Positions 3,567 to 5,855 of a stretch of DNA of 5,855 nt are shown here, in pieces (the stretch's first letter is position 1; the number at the start of each line of letters is the position of its first letter). The DNA comes from an uncultured Bacilli bacterium (GTDB lineage Bacteria > Bacillota_I > Bacilli_A > RF39 > UBA660), in NCBI GenBank assembly GCA_944332505.1, contig CALVKC010000078.1, positions 1 to 5,855 of the forward strand, written 5' to 3'. The translations under genes were made by a program, and so were the position numbers. The notes under the pieces were generated by a model. The model was not told the DNA's origin, searched no databases, and saw nothing but the letters and a program-made list of their open reading frames with translations.

Positions 3567-5855
3567 TTACTTACTTGTAATACTAAAGAATTTATCAAAG
3601 AATTCTAATAGTTTATCAATTACTTTATTTTTCTTTTCTTGACGTTCATTATTAGGAGTGAACATATTCATTGGAGGTAATATATTAGATACCTCTACTC
3701 CGTTTGTTTCTACTCTACCTTTATCAAATGACCTTTGAATAAAATTATATGTTTCATCTTTATTTAGTCCTTCATCAGCTATTATCTTATCTAATTCCTC
3801 TTTTTTCTTACTATTCATGAATGATTCAAAATCAACATACACGTTTGAGTCTTGATCTAAAGAATCAATGAATGCCATAATTAAATCCTTTTTATTTCTT
3901 AAATCTGGACTTGCCATAATAGCTTTTTGAATACTTACTAATATTTCTTTGTCTTTCATATTAGAATCGTGATATTTTTTAACTAATGTTAAGATATAGT
4001 CTATATTAACTTCAATTGATTTAATTAACTCCATTTCAAATACTACATCTTCTGTAACATCAGTTTTCTCTTGTTTAGCCTTATTTCTGAATTCATTATA
4101 AAGTTCAATATAAATGCTATGATAATCTTGTTTATCTCTTTCATTTATTAATTCTTCATCTTTAAATTCATCAAACGAAGATAATATGTTAGTTACTTTT
4201 AATATTGCGCCATATAGTTTTATAAACTCTTTTTGTTTTGCTTCACTTTGCATTAATTCTCCAGGTGCAAATTTTGAAGTTAGTTTTTCAACTAACGATT
4301 TATATCCTTCAAATGTTTTTCCATTATCATCTTCATATCCATAGTAATAATCTTTATATGGTTTTAATAACACAATGCCGTGTGCATTCTCATCACCGAA
4401 CTTAGCTAATGCTTCATTTAGTCTATCCTCTAAATTTCTAAATGAGACAATATTTCCATATGTCTTAACACTATTTAAGATTCTATTAGTTCTTGAGAAC
4501 GCTTGAATTAATCCGTGCCATTTAAGGTTCTTATCAACCCATAATGTATTTAATGTCTTAGCATCAAATCCTGTTAAGAACATGTTTGCTACGATTAATA
4601 TATCTATTTCTCTATTCTTCATCCTTAGCGATACATCTTTATAGTAATTTTGGAATCTTTCTGATGAAGTATCATAACTGGTTCTAAACATATTATTATA
4701 ATCTTTAATAGCATTTTCTAAGAATGTTCTATCATCGGTGCTTAATGCTTCAGTTGATTCAGAATTTTCATCAATTACTCCGTCTTCTCCATTAACACCA
4801 TATGAATATATTAATGCTACTTTAAGATTACTATTCTTAAGAGCTAATTCTTTCTTAAATTCAGCATAATACTCTTTAGCCATTTTAATGCTTGATACAG
4901 CGAATATTGAATTGAAACCATTAATACTCTTCTTAGATTTAATTTCTTCTGTATTGTGTTTTTTGGCTACATCTATGACGTTATCTAACGTTGAGTAAAC
5001 ATAGCTTTCTGATGTTTTCGTTTTTGTACTAAAATGATCTATTATATAATTTGTAATTAAACTAATACGAATTTGATTATCAAATAATTTTTCTTCATCT
5101 ATGTTATATACTTTTTCATCTTTTACATCATCTGATATATCCACTCTACCAATATATTCATATCTAAATGGTAATACATTTTTATCTGCTATAGCATTTA
5201 CTATTGTATAAGTATGTAATCTTTCTCCAAAGATTTGTTCTGTTGTTTCTGATATACCTTTTATTGTTCTAGCATTCTCTGGGAATATTGGAGTTCCAGT
5301 AAATCCAAATAAATAGTATTTATTAAATTTCTTAATAATTGCTTTATGCATATCTCCAAATTGAGATCTATGACATTCGTCAAATATAAATACTACATGC
5401 TTATTAAATACATCACTATTCTCATTCTTTTTGATGAATTGAGATAACTTTTGTATTGTAGTTATTATTATCTTAGCATTAGGATCATTTAATTGCTCTT
5501 CTAATACCTTTGTTGATGTATTAGAATTAGCTGCACCCTCTTTAAATCTATCGTATTCTTTCATAGTTTGATAGTCTAAGTCTTTTCTATCAACTACAAA
5601 TAATACTTTATCAATAAAATCTAATTTGCTAGCTAATTGTGAAGTTTTAAATGATGTTAATGTTTTACCTGATCCTGTTGTATGCCAAATGTATCCACCT
5701 GATCTAAGTGTTCCATAAAACTTGTTATTGTATGCAATTGTAATTCTATTTAAAATCTTCTCTGTTGCTACAATTTGATATGGACGCATTACTAATAAAT
5801 CTTCTTCACTTGTAAATACACAATACTTAGTTAATACATTTAATAATGTATGCTT
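3567..5855 (-). CDS. hsdR: Type I restriction enzyme R subunit HsdR, partial (N-terminus beyond the right window edge)
   Basis: HsdR is the ATP-driven translocase and endonuclease subunit of type I restriction-modification enzymes, acting with HsdM and HsdS. The frame stays open to the right edge, giving 762 visible residues; family members are roughly 1000 aa or more, so the PD-(D/E)xK nuclease domain is outside. Residues before the first ATG (5789) read L-T-K-Y-C-V-F-T-S-E-E-D, conserved HsdR sequence, so that ATG is internal. Superfamily 2 helicase motifs, numbered from the first visible residue, are Walker A T-G-S-G-K-T at 60-65, D-E-C-H at 159-162, T-G-T at 186-188, G-F-D-A-K-T-L-N-T-L-W-V-D-K at 429-442 and Q-A-F-S-R-T-N-R at 451-458. 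A helical C-terminal domain ends in the family tail I-L-P-P-M-N-M-F followed by a lysine-rich helix. No frameshift or lost motif is seen. Confidence 0.95.
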   Translation of the reverse strand, partial: KHTLLNVLTKYCVFTSEEDLLVMRPYQIVATEKILNRITIAYNNKFYGTLRSGGYIWHTTGSGKTLTSFKTSQLASKLDFIDKVLFVVDRKDLDYQTMKEYDRFKEGAANSNTSTKVLEEQLNDPNAKIIITTIQKLSQFIKKNENSDVFNKHVVFIFDECHRSQFGDMHKAIIKKFNKYYLFGFTGTPIFPENARTIKGISETTEQIFGERLHTYTIVNAIADKNVLPFRYEYIGRVDISDDVKDEKVYNIDEEKLFDNQIRISLITNYIIDHFSTKTKTSESYVYSTLDNVIDVAKKHNTEEIKSKKSINGFNSIFAVSSIKMAKEYYAEFKKELALKNSNLKVALIYSYGVNGEDGVIDENSESTEALSTDDRTFLENAIKDYNNMFRTSYDTSSERFQNYYKDVSLRMKNREIDILIVANMFLTGFDAKTLNTLWVDKNLKWHGLIQAFSRTNRILNSVKTYGNIVSFRNLEDRLNEALAKFGDENAHGIVLLKPYKDYYYGYEDDNGKTFEGYKSLVEKLTSKFAPGELMQSEAKQKEFIKLYGAILKVTNILSSFDEFKDEELINERDKQDYHSIYIELYNEFRNKAKQEKTDVTEDVVFEMELIKSIEVNIDYILTLVKKYHDSNMKDKEILVSIQKAIMASPDLRNKKDLIMAFIDSLDQDSNVYVDFESFMNSKKKEELDKIIADEGLNKDETYNFIQRSFDKGRVETNGVEVSNILPPMNMFTPNNERQEKKNKVIDKLLEFFDKFFSITSK

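Noticed and set aside
3567..5789. HsdR as a complete 740-aa protein starting at the ATG at 5789
   Set aside because: The frame is open to the window edge and the upstream residues are conserved HsdR sequence. A protein starting there would lack the nuclease domain, and no ribosome binding site precedes this ATG.
1..5855. Mollicute code with TGA as tryptophan
   Set aside because: The long frames use TGG for tryptophan and contain no internal TGA, so the very AT-rich composition alone does not justify code 4.

Overview
The window is a piece of a bacterial defence island in a very AT-rich genome. Codon use favours AT-rich codons, ribosome binding sites read GAGGTG(A) or GGTGA, tryptophans are TGG and no in-frame TGA is read through. 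This fits a low-GC Gram-positive bacterium (Bacillota) using the standard bacterial code. I cannot name a genus from the sequence. All four protein genes lie on the minus strand, so transcription runs from right to left.

Right part (1460-5855): a type I restriction-modification segment. The gene for the motor/endonuclease subunit HsdR enters from the right edge with its N-terminal nuclease domain outside the window. After a 16-nt gap carrying a strong ribosome binding site comes a 696-aa protein with a DUF262 domain and a DUF1524 (H-x-D-H...N) nuclease domain, the architecture of GmrSD-like type IV (modification-dependent) restriction enzymes. The pair appears to be co-transcribed and to end at a clear intrinsic terminator at 1317-1350. 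hsdM and hsdS are not in the window and presumably lie beyond 5855.

Left part (1-1060): an AbiE abortive-infection / type IV toxin-antitoxin operon. A 180-aa AbiEi-like antitoxin overlaps by one base (TAATG) the start of an AbiEii nucleotidyltransferase toxin, of which only the N-terminal 149 residues are present. Upstream is a near-consensus promoter, TTGACC-N17-TAAAAT, bracketed by a perfect 17-bp inverted repeat that is a plausible AbiEi autoregulatory operator.

Middle (about 1059-1459): a 400-base gene-free segment unlike ordinary spacer. It holds four 10-bp-phased direct repeats (1087-1126), a 17-bp palindrome (1134-1150), a GC-rich (about 58%) cluster of small hairpins (1169-1220), phased ACCGT repeats, a perfect tandem 11-bp repeat (1298-1319), the terminator, and an orphan 34-codon reading frame that may be a gene remnant. 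Short phased repeats on both sides of an inverted-repeat core resemble the layout of a tyrosine-recombinase attachment region. The two defence modules may therefore have been joined at a recombination site, but this is inference.

Functionally, the right module would cut unmodified (type I) and possibly modified (GmrSD-like) phage DNA, while AbiE would act as a second-line, growth-arrest defence.
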